64,000 nt of DNA from Dama dama (GCF_033118175.1 NC_083714.1:13268001-13332000), one strand, 5' to 3'. Shown: positions 11,238 through 24,694, counted from the stretch's first letter. The notes: generated by a model from the letters alone, not told the origin. Translations and numbers: made by a program.

Positions 11238-13013
11238 GGGGGCAGTCCTAAGATGGCAGAGGAATAGGACAAGGAGACCACTTTCTCTCCCAGAAATTCA
11301 TCGAAAGATCATTTGAACACTGAGCAAATTCCACAAAACAGCTTTTGAATGCTGGCGGAAGACACCAGGCACCCAGAAAGGCAGCCCATTTTCTTTTTTT
11401 TTTTCCTCCCGGGAGGGAGTTGTGAAGGAGGAAAAGTTTCCAAACACCAGGAAACCCTCTCACCAGCGGGTCTGTGGGGAGTTTTGGAATCTCAGAGGGC
11501 AACATAACTGGGAGGAAAAAATAAATAAATAAAACCCACAGATTACACGCCTAACCACAACTCCCAGCAGAGAAGTAGCCCAGATGCTCACGTCCTCCAC
11601 CTGCAAGCGGGGGCTGAACACAGAAGCACGGGCTGCATTTTTTAGGGTAAGGACCGGGCCTGAATACCCTGAGGAGCTAACGTGAGATAGCACCCAAACT
11701 GTGGGACAGCCAGAGAGGAAAAAAAAAAAAAAGAGAGAGAGAGAGAGAAAGAGAACTTTCCCATGAAAAGCTCTAACCTAAGGCACTGCCTGCCCACTCA
11801 CAGAACAAAGGACTGAGCGAATACCAGAGGAGAGCTAGCCGGCTGCAGACTGGCCCATCCCCCACCAAAGGCAGACAGGCAGGCGGGCGACAGCCAAAGC
11901 TAGAGAGGGACAATCTCAGCCCCAGAGACGGCATCCTCTACCAAACTGTGAGCAGGCTCCCAGTTGCTAACCAAGTCTTCCTGGGATCCTGGATGGTTGA
12001 CATCCACCAGGAGGGTCGCAGCCAGAGATCAGCTCCCCAGAGGAGACGGACAGCACACCTGAGATGGCGCTCCCACTGCACATGCAGGAAACTGAGCAGC
12101 TGGGACCGGGGAGGTAATAAGACACACCACCCTACCTGGGGAGAGTGTACTCACCAAGCACCTGGTCGTCTGAGCTGCTTGGATGTGGGAAGGGCACAAA
12201 GTATAGGCCCAACCGAGTCTGTGCCTTTGTGGAGTACCCGAGAACCTGAACCTGAGTGGCTCACACCTGGGAAGTGCACGCAACCCAGGGCCCGCTTTAG
12301 ACAGATCCCCTGCAGAGCAACCTGGGGCCTGAGCAGTGTAGACTGGGAAAGCACACATGCCGTGAGTGGGGGCAAACCCAGTGTGGCCCAGACACTGCAA
12401 GCACTCCCCACACACGCCAGTGATATTTGTTTGCAGTGTTCCTCCCTCCCCACAGCGCGACTGAACAGTGAACTTAAATAAGTGACCACCTTCGCCCCCT
12501 TGTGTTAGGGTGGAAATTAGACACTGAAGAGACTTGCAAACAGAAGAAGCCAAAATAAACAGAGGGAACCGCTTGAGAAGTGACAGGTGCAACAGATTAA
12601 AACCCTGTAGTTAGCACCAACTACATTGGAAGGGACCTATAGACCTCAAGAAGAAGTATAAGCTGGAACAAGGAACTATCTGGAACTGAACTGACCACAC
12701 ACTGCCAGCAACAGCTCCAGAGAAATTCCTAGGTACATTTTACTATTATCATTTTTTATTAATTTTTTAAGCCCTTTATTACTCCTTTAATTTTCATTTT
12801 ATAACCTACTATTACCTTGCAAAAAAGACCCTATTTTTAAAGCAAATTTCATATTTTTTTTGTAATTTTTGTGATTTTATTATTTATTTTAATATTGTAT
12901 TTTTGAGAGTCTAACCTCTACTCTAGATTTTTAGTCTTTGCTTTTTGGTATTTGTTATCAATTTTTTACCTTTAAGAATCTAATCTTCAGCACCCATTTT
13001 TACTTAGGAGTGT

Positions 13014-13440
13014 GATTACTGGCTTGACTGCCCTCTCCCCTTTTTGACTCTCCTTTTTCTCCTCTGGGTCACCTCTATCTCCTCCCTCCCCCTTCTCTTC
13101 TCTACCCAACACTTTGAATCTCTTTGGGTATTTCGGGCTGTGGAGAACACTTAGGGAACTGATTACTGGTTAGATCTGTCTCTCTCCTTTTGACCCCCCC
13201 TCTTCTCCTCTGGTCATCTCTATCCCCTTCCTCCCTCTTCTCTTCTCTATGTAACTCTGTGAACCTCTCTGGGTGTTTCAGGCTGTGGAGAGCACATAGG
13301 GAATTGATTACTGGCTAGATTGCTCTTTCCCCCTTTGATTCCCCCTCTTCTCCTTCTGGTCACCTCTATCTCCCTCCTCCTTCTTCTCTTATCCATGTAA
13401 CTCTATGAATCTCTCTGGGTGCCCCTCACTGTGGAGAATC
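13014..13440 (+). repeat. ~146-bp tandem monomers (about 2.9 copies) in L1 5' UTR
   Basis: GATTACTGG begins units at 13014, 13161 and 13306. Each unit continues with a pyrimidine-rich run (CCCTTT..GA..CCTCTTCTCCT), TCACCTCTATC, TCTCTTCT, AACTCT..GAA.CTCTCTGGGT and ends in CTGTGGAGA. Spacing is 147 then 145 bp. The third copy is partial at its end. Confidence 0.85.
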
Positions 13441-14079
13441 TTTTCCCCATTAACCTAGATGTTTTATCATCAGTGTGGTATGGATGGGGAAGTCTTGAGG
13501 CTACTGTAAGAATAAGACTGAAAACCAGAGGCAGGAGGCTTAAATCCAAAACTTAAGAACATCAGAAAACTCTTGACTCCAGGGAACATTAATCAGCAAG
13601 AGCTCATCCAAAAGCCTCCATACCTACACTGAAACCAAACTCCACCCAAGAGCCAACAAGTTCCAGAGCAAAACATACCACACTAATTCTCCAGCAACGC
13701 AAGAACATAGCCCTGAGCATTAATATACAGGCTGCCCAAAGTCACACCAAACCCATAGACACCTCAAAACTCACTACTGGACACTTCATTGCACTCCAGA
13801 GAGAAGAGATCCAGCTCCACCCACCAGAACACTGACACAAGCTTCCCTAACCAGGAAACCTTGACAAGCCATTCGTCCAACCCCACCCACAGGGAGTAAC
13901 CTCCACAATAAAGAGGAACCATAAACTTCCAGCATACAGAAAGGCCACCCCAAACACAGCAATCTAAACAAGATGAAAGGCAGAGAAATATTCAGCAGGT
14001 AAAGGAACATGATAAATACCCATCAAATCAAACAAAAGAGGAGGCGATAGGGAGTCTACCTGAAAAAAAATTCAGAATA

Positions 14080-14738
14080 ATGATAGTTAAAATGATCCAA
14101 AATCTTGAAAAAAAAATGGAGTTACAGATAAATAGTCTGGAGACAAGGATTGAGAAGATGCAAGAAATGTTTAACAAGGACTTAGAAGAAATAAGAAAGA
14201 GTCAATCAATGATGAACAATGCAATAACTGAGATAAAAAACTCTCTGGAGGGAACCAACAGTAGAATAACAGAGGCAGAAGACAGGATAAGTGAGGTAGA
14301 AGATACAATGATGGAAGTAAATGAAGCAGAGAGGAAAAAAGAAAAAAGAATTAAAAGAAATGAAGACAACCTCAGAGACCTCTGGGACAATGTCAAACGT
14401 CCCAACATTCAAATCATAGGAGTTCCGAGAAGAAGACAAAAAAAGGCCATGAGAAAATACTTGAGGATATAATAGTTGAAAACTTCCCTAAAATGGGGAA
14501 GGAAATAGTCACCCAAGTCCAAGAAACCCAGAGAGTCCCAAACAGGATAAACCCAAGGCAAAACACCCCAAGACACATTTTAATCAAATTAATAAAGATC
14601 AAACACAAAGAACAAATAATAAAAGCAGCAAGGGAAAAACAACAAATAACACACGAGGGGATTCCCATAAGGATAATAGCTGATCTTCCAATAGAAACTC
14701 TTCAGGCCAGAAGGGAATGGCAGGACATACGTAAGTGA
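14080..14738 (+). pseudogene. L1 copy B ORF1 pseudogene
   Basis: From 14080, IVKMIQNLEKKMELQINSLE and following heptads form the ORF1p coiled coil. Near 14430 the frame shifts, and the C-terminal RNA-binding part continues in another frame at 14493-14738 (MGKEIVTQVQETQRVPNRIN to LQARREWQDI). An upstream in-frame stop precedes 14080. The protein would bind L1 RNA; this copy cannot make it intact. Confidence 0.85.
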
Positions 14739-14945
14739 TGAAAGATAAAAACCTACAACCCAGATTACTGCACCCTGCAAGGATCTCATTCAAATATGAA
14801 GGAGAAATCAAAAGCTTTACAGACAAGCAAAAGCTGAGAGAATACCACCAAACCAGCTCTTCAACAAATGCTAAAGGATCTTCTCTAGACAGGAAACACA
14901 GAAAAGGTGTATAAACTTGAACACAAAACAACAAAGTAAGTGGCA

Positions 14946-17900
14946 ATGGGATCATATTTATCAATAATTACCTTAAATGTAAATGGGTTGAATGTCCCAA
15001 CCAAAAGACAAAGACTGGCTGAATGGATACAAAAATAAGACCCCTATATATGCTGCCTACAAGAGACCCACCTCAAATCAAGGGACATATACACACTGAA
15101 AGTGAAGGGTTGGAAAAAGATATTTCATGCAAATGGAGACCAAAAGAAAGCAGTAGTAGCAATACTCATATCAGATAAAATAGACTTTGAAATAAAGGCC
15201 GTGAAAAGAGACAAAGAAGGACTCTACATAATGATCAATGGTTCATTCCAGAAGAAGATATAACAATTATATATGCACCCAACATAGGAGCACCACAATA
15301 TGTAAAGCAAATGCTAACAAGTATGAAAGGGGAAATTAACAGTAACAAAATAATAGTGGGAGACTTTAACACCACACTCACACCTATGGATAAATGAACT
15401 AAACAGAAAATTAGAAAGGAAAAACAAACTTTAAATGTTACAATGGATCAGTTAGACTTAATTGATATCTATAGGACTTTTCACCCCAAAACAATGAATT
15501 TCACCTTCTTCTCAAGTGCACACAGAACCTTCTCCAGGACAGATCACATCCTGGGCCATAAATCTAGCCTTGGTAAATTCAAAAAACTGAAATCACTTCA
15601 AGCTTCTTTTCTGATCACAATGCGGTAAGATTAGATATCAACTACAGAAAAAAACTATTAAAAATACAAACATATGGAGGCTAAACAACACACTTTTGAA
15701 TAACCAACAAATTACAGAAGAAATAAAAAAAAGAAATCAAAATATGCATAGAAACAAATAAAAAGGAAAACACAACAACCCAAAACCCATGGGAATCAGT
15801 AAAAGCAGTGCTAAGGGGAAGGTTCATAGCAATACAAGCTTACCTCAAGAAACAAGAAAAAAGTCAAATAAATAACATAACTCTACACCTAAGGCAATGA
15901 GAAAAGGAAAAAATGAAGAACCCCAGGGTTAGTAGAAGGAAAAAAAATCATAAAAATTAGGGCAGAAATAAATGAAAAAGAAACAAAGGAGACCATAGCA
16001 AAAATCTACAAAGCTAAAAGCTGGTTCTTTGAGAAGATAAATAAAATAGACAAACCATTAGCCAGACTTATCAAGAAGCAAAGGAAGAAGAATCAAGTCA
16101 ACAAAATTAGAAATGAAAATGGAGTGATCACAACAGAAAATACAGAAATACAAAGGATCATAAGAGACTATCAGCAACTTTATGCCAATAAAATGGACAA
16201 CTTGGAAGAAATGGACGAATTCTTAGAAAAGTATAACTTTCCAAAACTGAACCAGGAAGAAATATAAAATCTTAACAGATCCATCACAAGCACAGAAATC
16301 AAAACTGTAATCAGAAATCTTCCAGCAAACAAAAGCCCAGGACCAGACGGCTTCACAGGTGAATTCTACCAAAAATTTAGAGAAGAACTAACACCTATCC
16401 TACTCAAACTCTTCCAGAAAATTGCAGAGGAAGGCAAACTTCCAAACTCATTCTATGAGGCCACCATCAGCCTAATACCAAAACCAGACAAAGATGCCAC
16501 AAAAAAGGAAAACTACAGGCCAATATCACTGATGAACATAGATGCAAAAATCCTTAACAAAATTCTAGCAAACAGAATCCAACAACATATTAAAAAGATC
16601 ATACATCATGACCAAGTGGGCTTTATCCCAGGGATGCAAGGATTCTTCAATATCCGCAAATCAATCAATGTAACAAACCACATTAACAAATTGAAAGATA
16701 AAAACCATATGATTATCTCAATATATGTAGAGAAAGCCTTTGACAAAATTCAACATCCATTTATGATAAAAACCCTCCAGAAAGCAGGAATAGAAGGAAC
16801 ATACCTCAACATAATAAAAGCTGTATATGATAAACCCACAGCAAACATTATCCTCAATGGTGAAAAATTGAAAGCATTTTCCCTAAAGTCAGGAACAAGA
16901 CAAGGGTGCCCACTCTCACCACTACTATTCAACATAGTTTTGAAAGTTTTAGCCACAGTAATCAGAGGGAAAAAAAAGAAATAAAAGGAATCCAGATTGG
17001 AAAAGAAGAGGTAAAACTCTCACTGTTTGAAGATGACATGATCCTCTACATAGAAAACCCGAAAGACTCCACCAGAAAGTGAGTAGAGCTAATCAATGAA
17101 TATAGTAAAGTTGCAGGATATAAAATTAACACACAGAAATCCCTTGCATTCCTATACACTAACAATGAGAAAACAGAAAGAGAAATTAAGGAAACAATTC
17201 CATTCACCAATGCAATGAAAAGAATAAAATATTTAGGAATAAATCTACATAAAGAAACAAAAGACCTATATATGGAAAACTATAAAACACAGATGAGAGA
17301 AATCAAAGATGACACAAATAGATGGAGAAATATACCATGTTCATGGATTGGAAAAATCAATACAGTGAAAATGAGTATACTACCCAAAGTAATCTATAGA
17401 TTCAATGCAATCCCTGTCAAGCTACCAATGGTATTTCTCAGAGAAGTAGAACAAATAATTTCACAATTTGTATGGAAATACAAAAAACCTCGAATAGCAA
17501 AGCAATCTTGAGAAAGAAGAATGGAACTGGAGGAATCAACCTGCCTGACTTCAGGCTCTACTACAAAGCTACAGTCATCAAGACAGTATGGTACGGGCAC
17601 AAAGACAGAAATATAGATCAATGGAACAGAATAGAAAGCCCAGAGATAAATCCATGCATCTATGGACACCTTATCTTTGACAAAGGATGCAAGAATATAC
17701 AATGGAGAAAAGACAGTCTCTTTAACAAGTGGTGCTGGGAAAACTGGTCAATCACTTGTAAAAGAATGAAACTAGAACACTTTCTAACATCATACACAAA
17801 AATAAACTCAAAATGGATTAAAGATCTAAATGTTAGACCAGAAGCTATAAACTCCTAGAGGAAAACATAGGCAAAACACTCTCTGACATATATCACAGCA

Positions 17901-18741
17901 GGATCCTCTATAACCCATCTCCCAGAGTAATGGAAGTAAAAGCAAAAAATAAACAAATGGGACCTAATTAAACTTAAAAGCTTTTGCACAGTGAAGGAAA
18001 CTATAAGCAAGGTGAAAAGACAGCCTTCAGAATGGGAGAAAATAATAGCAAATGAAGCAACTGACAAAGAATTCATCTCCAAAATATACAAGCAGCTCCT
18101 GCAGCTCAATTCCAGAAAAATAAATGACCCAATCAAAAAGTGGGCCAAAGAACTAAACATTTCTCCAAAGAAGACATGCAGATGGCTAACATGTGAAAAG
18201 ATGCTCAACATCACTCATTATCAGAGAAATGCAAATCAAAACCACAATGAGGTACCATCTCATGCCAGTCAGAATGGTTGCTATCAAGAAGTCTACAAAC
18301 AATAAATGTTGGAGAGGGTGTAGAGAAAAAGGAACCCTCTTACACTGTTGGTGGGAATGCAAACTAGTGCAGCCACTATGGAGAACAGTGTGGAGATTCC
18401 TTAAAAAACTGGACATAGAACTGCCACATGACCCAGCAATCCCACTGCTGGGCATACACACCAAGGAAACCAGAACTGAAAGTGACACGTGTACCCCAAT
18501 GTTCATCGCAGCACTGTTTACAATAGCCAGGACATGGAAGCAACCTAGATGTCCATCGGCAAATGAATGGATAAGAAAGCTGTGGTACATATACACAATG
18601 GAATATTACTCAGTCATTAAAAAGAATGCATTAGAATCAGCTCTAATAAGGTGGATGAAACTGGAGCCTATTATACACAGTGAAGTAAGTCAGAAAGAAA
18701 AACAGCAATTCAGTATATTAACGCATATATATGAAATTTAG
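14946..18741 (+). pseudogene. L1 copy B ORF2 pseudogene
   Basis: ATG 14946 opens GSYLSIITLNVNGLN, the endonuclease start, but stops soon follow. The RT domain is largely readable at 16532-16984 (ILANRIQQHIKKIIHHDQVG, AFDKIQHPFMIKTL, TRQGCPLSPLLFNIVLK). The catalytic box appears near 17025 as FEDDMILYIEN, where the usual Ala is Glu but both Asp remain. The C-terminal region is open at 17215-17511 and 18193-18741, ending YYSVIKKN...THIYEI. Confidence 0.87.
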
Positions 18742-19099
18742 AAAGATGGTAACGATGACCCTATATGCAAGACAGCAAAAGAGACACAGACGTAGAGAAT
18801 AGCCTTTTGGACTCTGTGGGAGAGGGCGAGGGTGGGATGATTTGAGAGGGTAGCATTGAAACATGTATATTATCATATGTGAAGCAGATCGTCAGTCCAG
18901 GTTCGATGCATGAGACAGGGTGCTCAGGACTGGTGCACTGGGATGACCCTGGGGGATGGGATGGGGAGGGAGGTGGGAGGGGGGTTTTGGATGGGAAACA
19001 CATGTGCACCTGTGGCTGATTCATGTCAATGTATGGCAAAAACCACTACAATATTGTAAAGTAATTAGCCTCCAATTAAAATAAATAAATTAGTTTATT

Positions 19100-19805
19100 A
19101 AAAACCAGGAATAAAACCACCACATGACCCAGCAATCCCACTCCTAGGCATATACCCTGAGAAAACCAAAATTGAAAAAGACACATGTATCCCACTGCAG
19201 CACTAGTTACAACAGCTAGAACATGGAATCAACCTAGATGTCCATCGACAGATGAATGGGTAAAGAAGTTGTGGTATATATACACAATGTAATATTACTC
19301 AGCCATAAAAAGGAACACACTTGAGTCAGTTCTAATGAGGTGGATGAACCCAGAGCCTATTATACAGAGTGAAGTACATCAGAAAAAGAAAGATAAATAT
19401 TGTATACTAACAGATATATATGGAATCTAGACAAATGGTACTGAAGAATTTATTTGCAGGGCAGCAACGGAGAAACAGACATAGAGGATAGACTTATGGA
19501 CATGGGGAGAGGGGAGGAGAGGGTGAGATGTATGGAGTAACATGGAAACTTACATTACCATATGTAAAACAAATAGCCAACAGGAATTTGCTGTATGTCT
19601 CAGGAAACTCAAACAGGGGCTCTGTATCAACCTATAGGTGTGGGATGGGGAGGGAGATTGGAGGGAGGTTCAAAAGGGAGGGGATATATGTATACCCATG
19701 GCTGATTTATGTTGATGTTTGACAGAAAACAACAAAATTCTGTAAAGCAATTATCCTTCAATTAAAAAATAAATAAATTTTTAAAATAAATAAATAAAAT
19801 AAAAT
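19100..19805 (+). mobile_element. Older L1 copy C, right part (ORF2 end, 3' UTR, tail)
   Basis: It begins with the second copy of the copy-B target duplication and continues the ORF2 text broken off at 11237 (CACATGACCCAGCAATCCCA). It then goes through the end of ORF2 and a distinct 3' UTR (GACATGGGGAGAGGGGAGG) to an AATAAATAAA-rich tail near 19800. The 3' UTR differs from copies A, B and D, so it belongs to an older ruminant L1 subfamily. Confidence 0.87.
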
Positions 19806-20479
19806 GTGTATAGTTGCATTTACTTCAAAACATAGAGAGGACTTCATTCAAGACTTATATTTATAAATTAGTACCAGTATTCAATGATACATAAGCATGG
19901 CATTTTGCTGGAAACAGAGATTCACTCCATCTAGTATTGCTTAGTGCTTTTTAAATAAGGTTATATTAGATTTTTACACTGCAACTTGAAACCAAATGAA
20001 ACTTTCTTGATGCAGGGTTTGTTTCTAGAGGTTTGGGTTTTTCTATAAATTCTAAATCCATGTGTGGTTCATATAAAATGTTGGTAAGACTCAATCAACT
20101 TTTAGAAAACCTGGATAAAATTTCAAGCAATTAGGAACAAGAGAATAAATGTGCTTTGTTTACTTTAGGCCAAATTTTATGGCTTTTGAATTCTGAATTG
20201 AACAATTAGGCTTTAAGTTCCATCCATTCACAGGGAAATCACGAATTCCTAACAGAAAGACCTGGAGAAAACAACTTTTATTTTGGAAAAATATAAAAAT
20301 TGTTCATGCATAGGCTCTGGAACAAAATATCGTGGTTGAAAAGAGGTCGCATGAGAAGAATTTAAAGAAATTGTGTAATACAGTATGTTACTACTGGTTG
20401 TCATGCTCACTATTGAAATGAATTCCTAGAAGCTATAAGAGTTGTCAACACACATAATCTTGAACAAAAAAATGTTAAC
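19806..20479. other. Unassigned AT-rich intergenic DNA
   Basis: I see no ORF over 60 codons, no recognisable repeat and no splice-linked coding signal here. It is probably decayed repeat or unique spacer. Confidence 0.5.
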
Positions 20480-21680
20480 ATAAGTCATATATTAATAGAC
20501 AAAATTCAACAAATTGCTCTTAAAATAAACAGCATGCTTTGAAAAGCAAAAAAATAAAGTAATACAGGATAAAATAGGGTAATAAAATAATTTAATAATA
20601 AAAAGGCAAGAAAGGAAAACTAAAAATAGGTAGGCCAAGTAAAAAACAAGTAGCATGATGGTAGCTATAAGCCCAACCATATTCAATAATTATTTTAAGT
20701 GTAATGGATTAAACACTTCAATTAAAATAAAAAGATTATCAGATTGCTTTTTCTTTTATAGAAAACAATGCAAATATGGGCTGCTTAAAAGAGACTCAGA
20801 TTAAATAATAGGTATAGAAAAGTTAAAAGTAAAAAAGGTGGGAATATATACAATGCAAACACCAAAAAAGAAATCCAAAGTAGTTGTATTTAATGAGGCC
20901 AGCAGAACACTGATACCAAAACCTAATAAGGAAAAAAACAAGAAAGGAAGAATGCAAGTCAGTATCTGTCATGAAGATAGATTCAAAAATCCTAAACAAA
21001 TTTTAAGAAAATAAATCTAGCAATGTATGAAATGAATCATGACAAGTGAGGTTTATCTCAATAACAAATCTTGGTTAAATATTTAAAAGTCAACCAATTC
21101 AATTTATTATATTAGCTGAATAAAGGAGAAGGCTGCCGATACTTGCAGAACAGGCATTCGATAAAATTCAACACCTGTATATAATTTTAAGGAATAAAAA
21201 ACATACACACCAAACGAGGAATGGAAAGAAACTTCTCTAAATCAAGGACATTTTTAAAGCCAGAATACAATTTAATAATGAAATATTGAACTCTTTCCCC
21301 CTCAGATCAGTTCTCTTCTCCACTCTCCCTTTTGAAGCTGTTATAAAGAGTGAACTATTGCTAAAATGCAAGAACTTGGATGCTCTCATACTAATGCTGA
21401 GTGAAAGAAGCCAGTGTTAAAGAGTACATGCTATATAAATCCATTTATATGAAAAAAGTGATCTATAATCATCAAAGTCATTATACTAGTTTCCTTTGGG
21501 GATCATTGACTGACAGTGGACAAAATGGAGCTTTCTGGGCACTGAAAATATTTTGATGTAGTTAGTGATTAGCTATACGGCTGTATGCTTTTGTAAAAAT
21601 CCATGATGTAGTACACAAGCTTTATGAACATTACTGTAGGAACATAATACATTATTTTTAAAAGACATACTATCAAGCCC
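20480..21680 (+). repeat. Ancient L1 with internal deletions
   Basis: Text typical of L1 appears in order. There is an ORF2-start-like stretch (TTTTAAGTGTAATGGATTAAAC near 20693; AAAAGAGACTCAGATTAAA near 20787), an RT region (AAAACCTAATAAGG, GATTCAAAAATCCTAAACAA, TTCGATAAAATTCAACACC near 21157) and a 3' end (ATGCTGAGTGAAAGAAGCCAG near 21396). All are strongly mutated and large parts between them are missing. Confidence 0.6.
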
Positions 21681-22699
21681 AGAAAAGCCAAGCTATATGA
21701 AATCTAGGACACTCTGCAACATGGAAACTCAAAAGGTTGAAAAGAAAATGATGAGAAAATGTTTTGTCAGGAAAATAATAACAAAAATTTTTGTAGATCT
21801 ATGTTAATATCAGGAAAACATATACTTAATGGTAAAAAGAATAGGGAAAAATTGAGTGACTACGTTAAGCCCCTAGCAGCATTTTTTTTCCTATCCTTTT
21901 TTTGAGGGGAGGGGACAACTTTTTGTTTTGTTTATTTCTGTTGAATACATGGAAGCAGAAAAGAAGTTGGAAATAGATGGGAGAGAGAAGGTAAGAAAAT
22001 GTACAGATGTGTATTACAAAGACGACTTCTAAGATAGAGCCAAGTAAGATAAGAAAATTTGCAGATCTTAGTTTCTCATCCTGCTAATTAACAGTATGCC
22101 CCTGTCTGAACCTTACATTATGGTGTCTTGACAATGATGATTCATATTTTTCTAAGAAATTTTTAGACTGGTTGAGCCAGGATGTTAGTCAGATTTCCCA
22201 AAACCTGAGTGCTCAGCCAATACAAAAGCCTTATTGTACATTTTGCTTCTGAAAATAATTACCTGAAAGAAAAGAAGTTTGCAACAGAGTTGAAAGAATT
22301 GTTCTCTCCTGAAGATAAGGCTTGTGAATACCCCATAGAGGAAGCAATTGAAAAGTAACGAGGTAAAAATTGATTATTCTCTCATTTTTATCATGGTAGG
22401 GAGAGAAAGTTCCCTTTATAAGAAATTAGGTCACATTCTCATTTTTTTCAGAATGGATTCAGAATGAGGCTAAAGGAGGATGAAATTTCATTTGGACATT
22501 CACTTTTAACTACCTACTACTCCATGTAAAGTTTTTACTCAATACCAGTGGTATGAGTGAGTGTTTAAGGCGTGAAAAACACATACAGTTAGCCACAGGA
22601 ACTTCAAATCTAATAAAAAAATATAAATACATAATAACAAAAGGCAGACTACAATAATGCCTTTTAAAAGATTACACAAGGGCTATGCAGGCAGGGTTT
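21681..22699. other. Unassigned, possibly decayed L1
   Basis: A/T-rich DNA with no convincing ORF or repeat name. Some A-rich runs suggest old LINE sequence, but I cannot support a family. Confidence 0.4.
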
Positions 22700-23328
22700 C
22701 TGGAATGGTGGTGTGAGGACTTCTGTAAGTCCACCCTTCAATAAAAGCAATAAAAACACTAGCAAAATTGTCAAAATTAACTTTTTCAGAGCTCTAGAAA
22801 TTAAGCAAACACTTGCAAATTCTAAGGAGTACTTATTCAAGAGGAACTGCTAAACACTGACAAACACTTCAGGGTTTGTAGTGTTATAACTTGACCTACT
22901 CACCTATTCCCATTCCCCTCTCTACAGCTCCACAGTAGTAAAAAGACAATCTGCAGAATGAGAAAAAATACTTACCAATTGTATATATGATCTGGGACTT
23001 GTTTCAAGAATATAAGAAGAATATTTAAAACAATGATAAAAAATTTTAAAATAGACCTTATTTTTAAAATAGACAAAGGATCTGAATGTACATATTTGAA
23101 AGAAGATTGTTGTTTTTCAGTTGCTAAGTCATGTCTGACTTTTTGCGGCCCCATGGACTGCAGCACACCAGGCTCCTCTGTCCTCCACTAAAGAAGATCT
23201 ACAAATAACTAATAAGCTCATGAAAAGATGCTCAATATCATTAGGTATCAGGGAGATGCAAATCAAAGCTTCAGTGAGATACTACTTTGAATTCACTAGG
23301 ATGGCTATAATTAAAAAGATAGGCAATA
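22700..23328 (+). repeat. Ancient L1 copy E, left part
   Basis: An old L1 5' UTR-like stretch (GTCCACCCTTCAATAAAAGC, AACTTTTTCAGAGCTCTAGA) is followed by ORF2 3' text (CTCATGAAAAGATGCTCAAT, GAGATGCAAATCAAAGC). It is broken by a small Bov-A/BovB tail at 23108 and by L1 copy D at about 23329, and resumes at 24695. Confidence 0.65.
23108..23189 (-). mobile_element. Truncated Bov-A/BovB 3'-tail insertion (82 bp)
   Basis: The insert has the core CAGTTGCTAAGTCATGTCTG and CCCCATGGACTGCAGC and stops after CTGTCCTCCACT. AAAGAAGAT flanks it perfectly (23099-23107 and 23190-23198). Only the 3' terminal part was inserted; a BovB 3' tail and a short Bov-A SINE cannot be told apart at this length. Confidence 0.8.
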
Positions 23329-24694
23329 CAACCACCTGAAAAAGAATGAAACTAGAACATTTTCTAACACCACACAGAAAAATAAACTCAAAATGGATTA
23401 AAGATCTAAATGTAAGACCAGAAACTATAAAACTCTTAGAGGAAAACATAGTCAGAACACTCTCTGACATAAATCACAGCAAGATCCTCTGTGACCCACC
23501 TCCCAGGGTAATGGAAATAAAAACAAAAATAAACAAATGGGACCTAATTAAAAGCTTTTGCAAAAAGAAGGAAACTATAAGCAGAGTAAAAAGACAGCCT
23601 TCAGAATGGGAGAAAATAATAGCAAATAAGACAACTGACAAAGAATTCATCTCCAAAATATACAAGCAGCTCCTGCAGCTCAATACAAGAAAAATAAATG
23701 ACTCAATCAAAAGTGAGCCAAAGAACTAAACAGACATTTCTCCAAAGAAGACATGCAGATGGCTAACATGTGAAAAGATGCTCAACATCACTCATTATCA
23801 GAGAAATGCAAGTCAAAACCACAATGAGGTACCATCTCACGCCGGTCAGAATGGCTGCCATTCAAAAGTCTACAAACAATAAATGCTGGAGAGGGTGCAG
23901 AGAAAAGGGAACCATTTTACACTGTTGGTGGGAATGCAAACTAGTATAGCCACTATGGAGAACAGTGTGGAGATTCCTTAAAAAACTGGAAATAGAACTG
24001 CCATATGACCCAGCAATCCCACTGCTGGGCATACACACCAAGGAAACCAGAATTTAAAGAGGCACATGTACCCCAAAGTTCACTGCAACACTGTTTACAA
24101 TAGCTAGGACTTGGAAGCAACCTAGATGTCCATCGGCAGACAAATGGATAAGGAAGCTGTGGTACATATACACAGTGGAATATTACTCAGCTATAAAAAA
24201 GAATGCATTTGAGTCAGTTCTACTGAGGTGGATGAAACTGGAGCCTATTATACAGAGTGAAGTAAGTCAGAAAGAGAAACACCAATACAGTATATTAATG
24301 CATATACTATGGAATTTAGAAAGACAGTAACAACAACCTTATATGCAAGACAGCAAGAGACACAGATGTAAAGAACAGACTTTTGAACTCTGTGGGAGGA
24401 GGCAAGGGTGGGATGATTTGAGAGAATAGCATTGAAACATGTATATTACCATATGTAAAACAGATGACCAATGCATGTTCAATGCATGAAGCAAGGCACT
24501 CAAAGCTGCTGCTCTGGGACAACCCAGAGGGCTGGGGTGAAGAGGGGGGTGGAAAGGGTTTCAGGATGGGGGGGACACATGGGTGTTGTACACCCATGGC
24601 TGATTCATGTCGATATATAGCAAAATCCACCACAATATTGTAAAGTAATTAGCCTCCAATTAAAATAAATTAATTTAATAAAAAAGAATTTTTT
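23329..24694 (+). mobile_element. 5'-truncated L1_BT-like LINE-1, copy D
   Basis: The copy starts within ORF2 (AAAAGAATGAAACTAGAACA), carries the ORF2 3' third with interruptions (open 23346-23729), the 3' UTR with GGGGTGGAAAGGG, and a short AT-rich tail. AAGATAG(G/A)CAATA appears on both sides, as expected for a target duplication in the older L1 copy E. Confidence 0.88.

Larger units (their letters stand above)
11238..19099 (+). mobile_element. Near full-length L1_BT-like LINE-1, copy B
   Basis: The element starts with GGGGGCAGTCCTAAGATGGC, the expected 5' end of bovine L1, and runs 7,862 bp to an AT-rich tail. It has a long 5' UTR (to about 14.03 kb) with internal ~146-bp tandem monomers, ORF1 (14.08-14.74 kb), ORF2 (14.95-18.74 kb) and a 3' UTR with GGTGGGAGGGGGG. 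Flanking 20-bp target duplications (11218-11237 and 19100-19119, 19/20 identical) show one insertion into copy C. Both ORFs are interrupted, so it is not autonomous. Confidence 0.93.
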
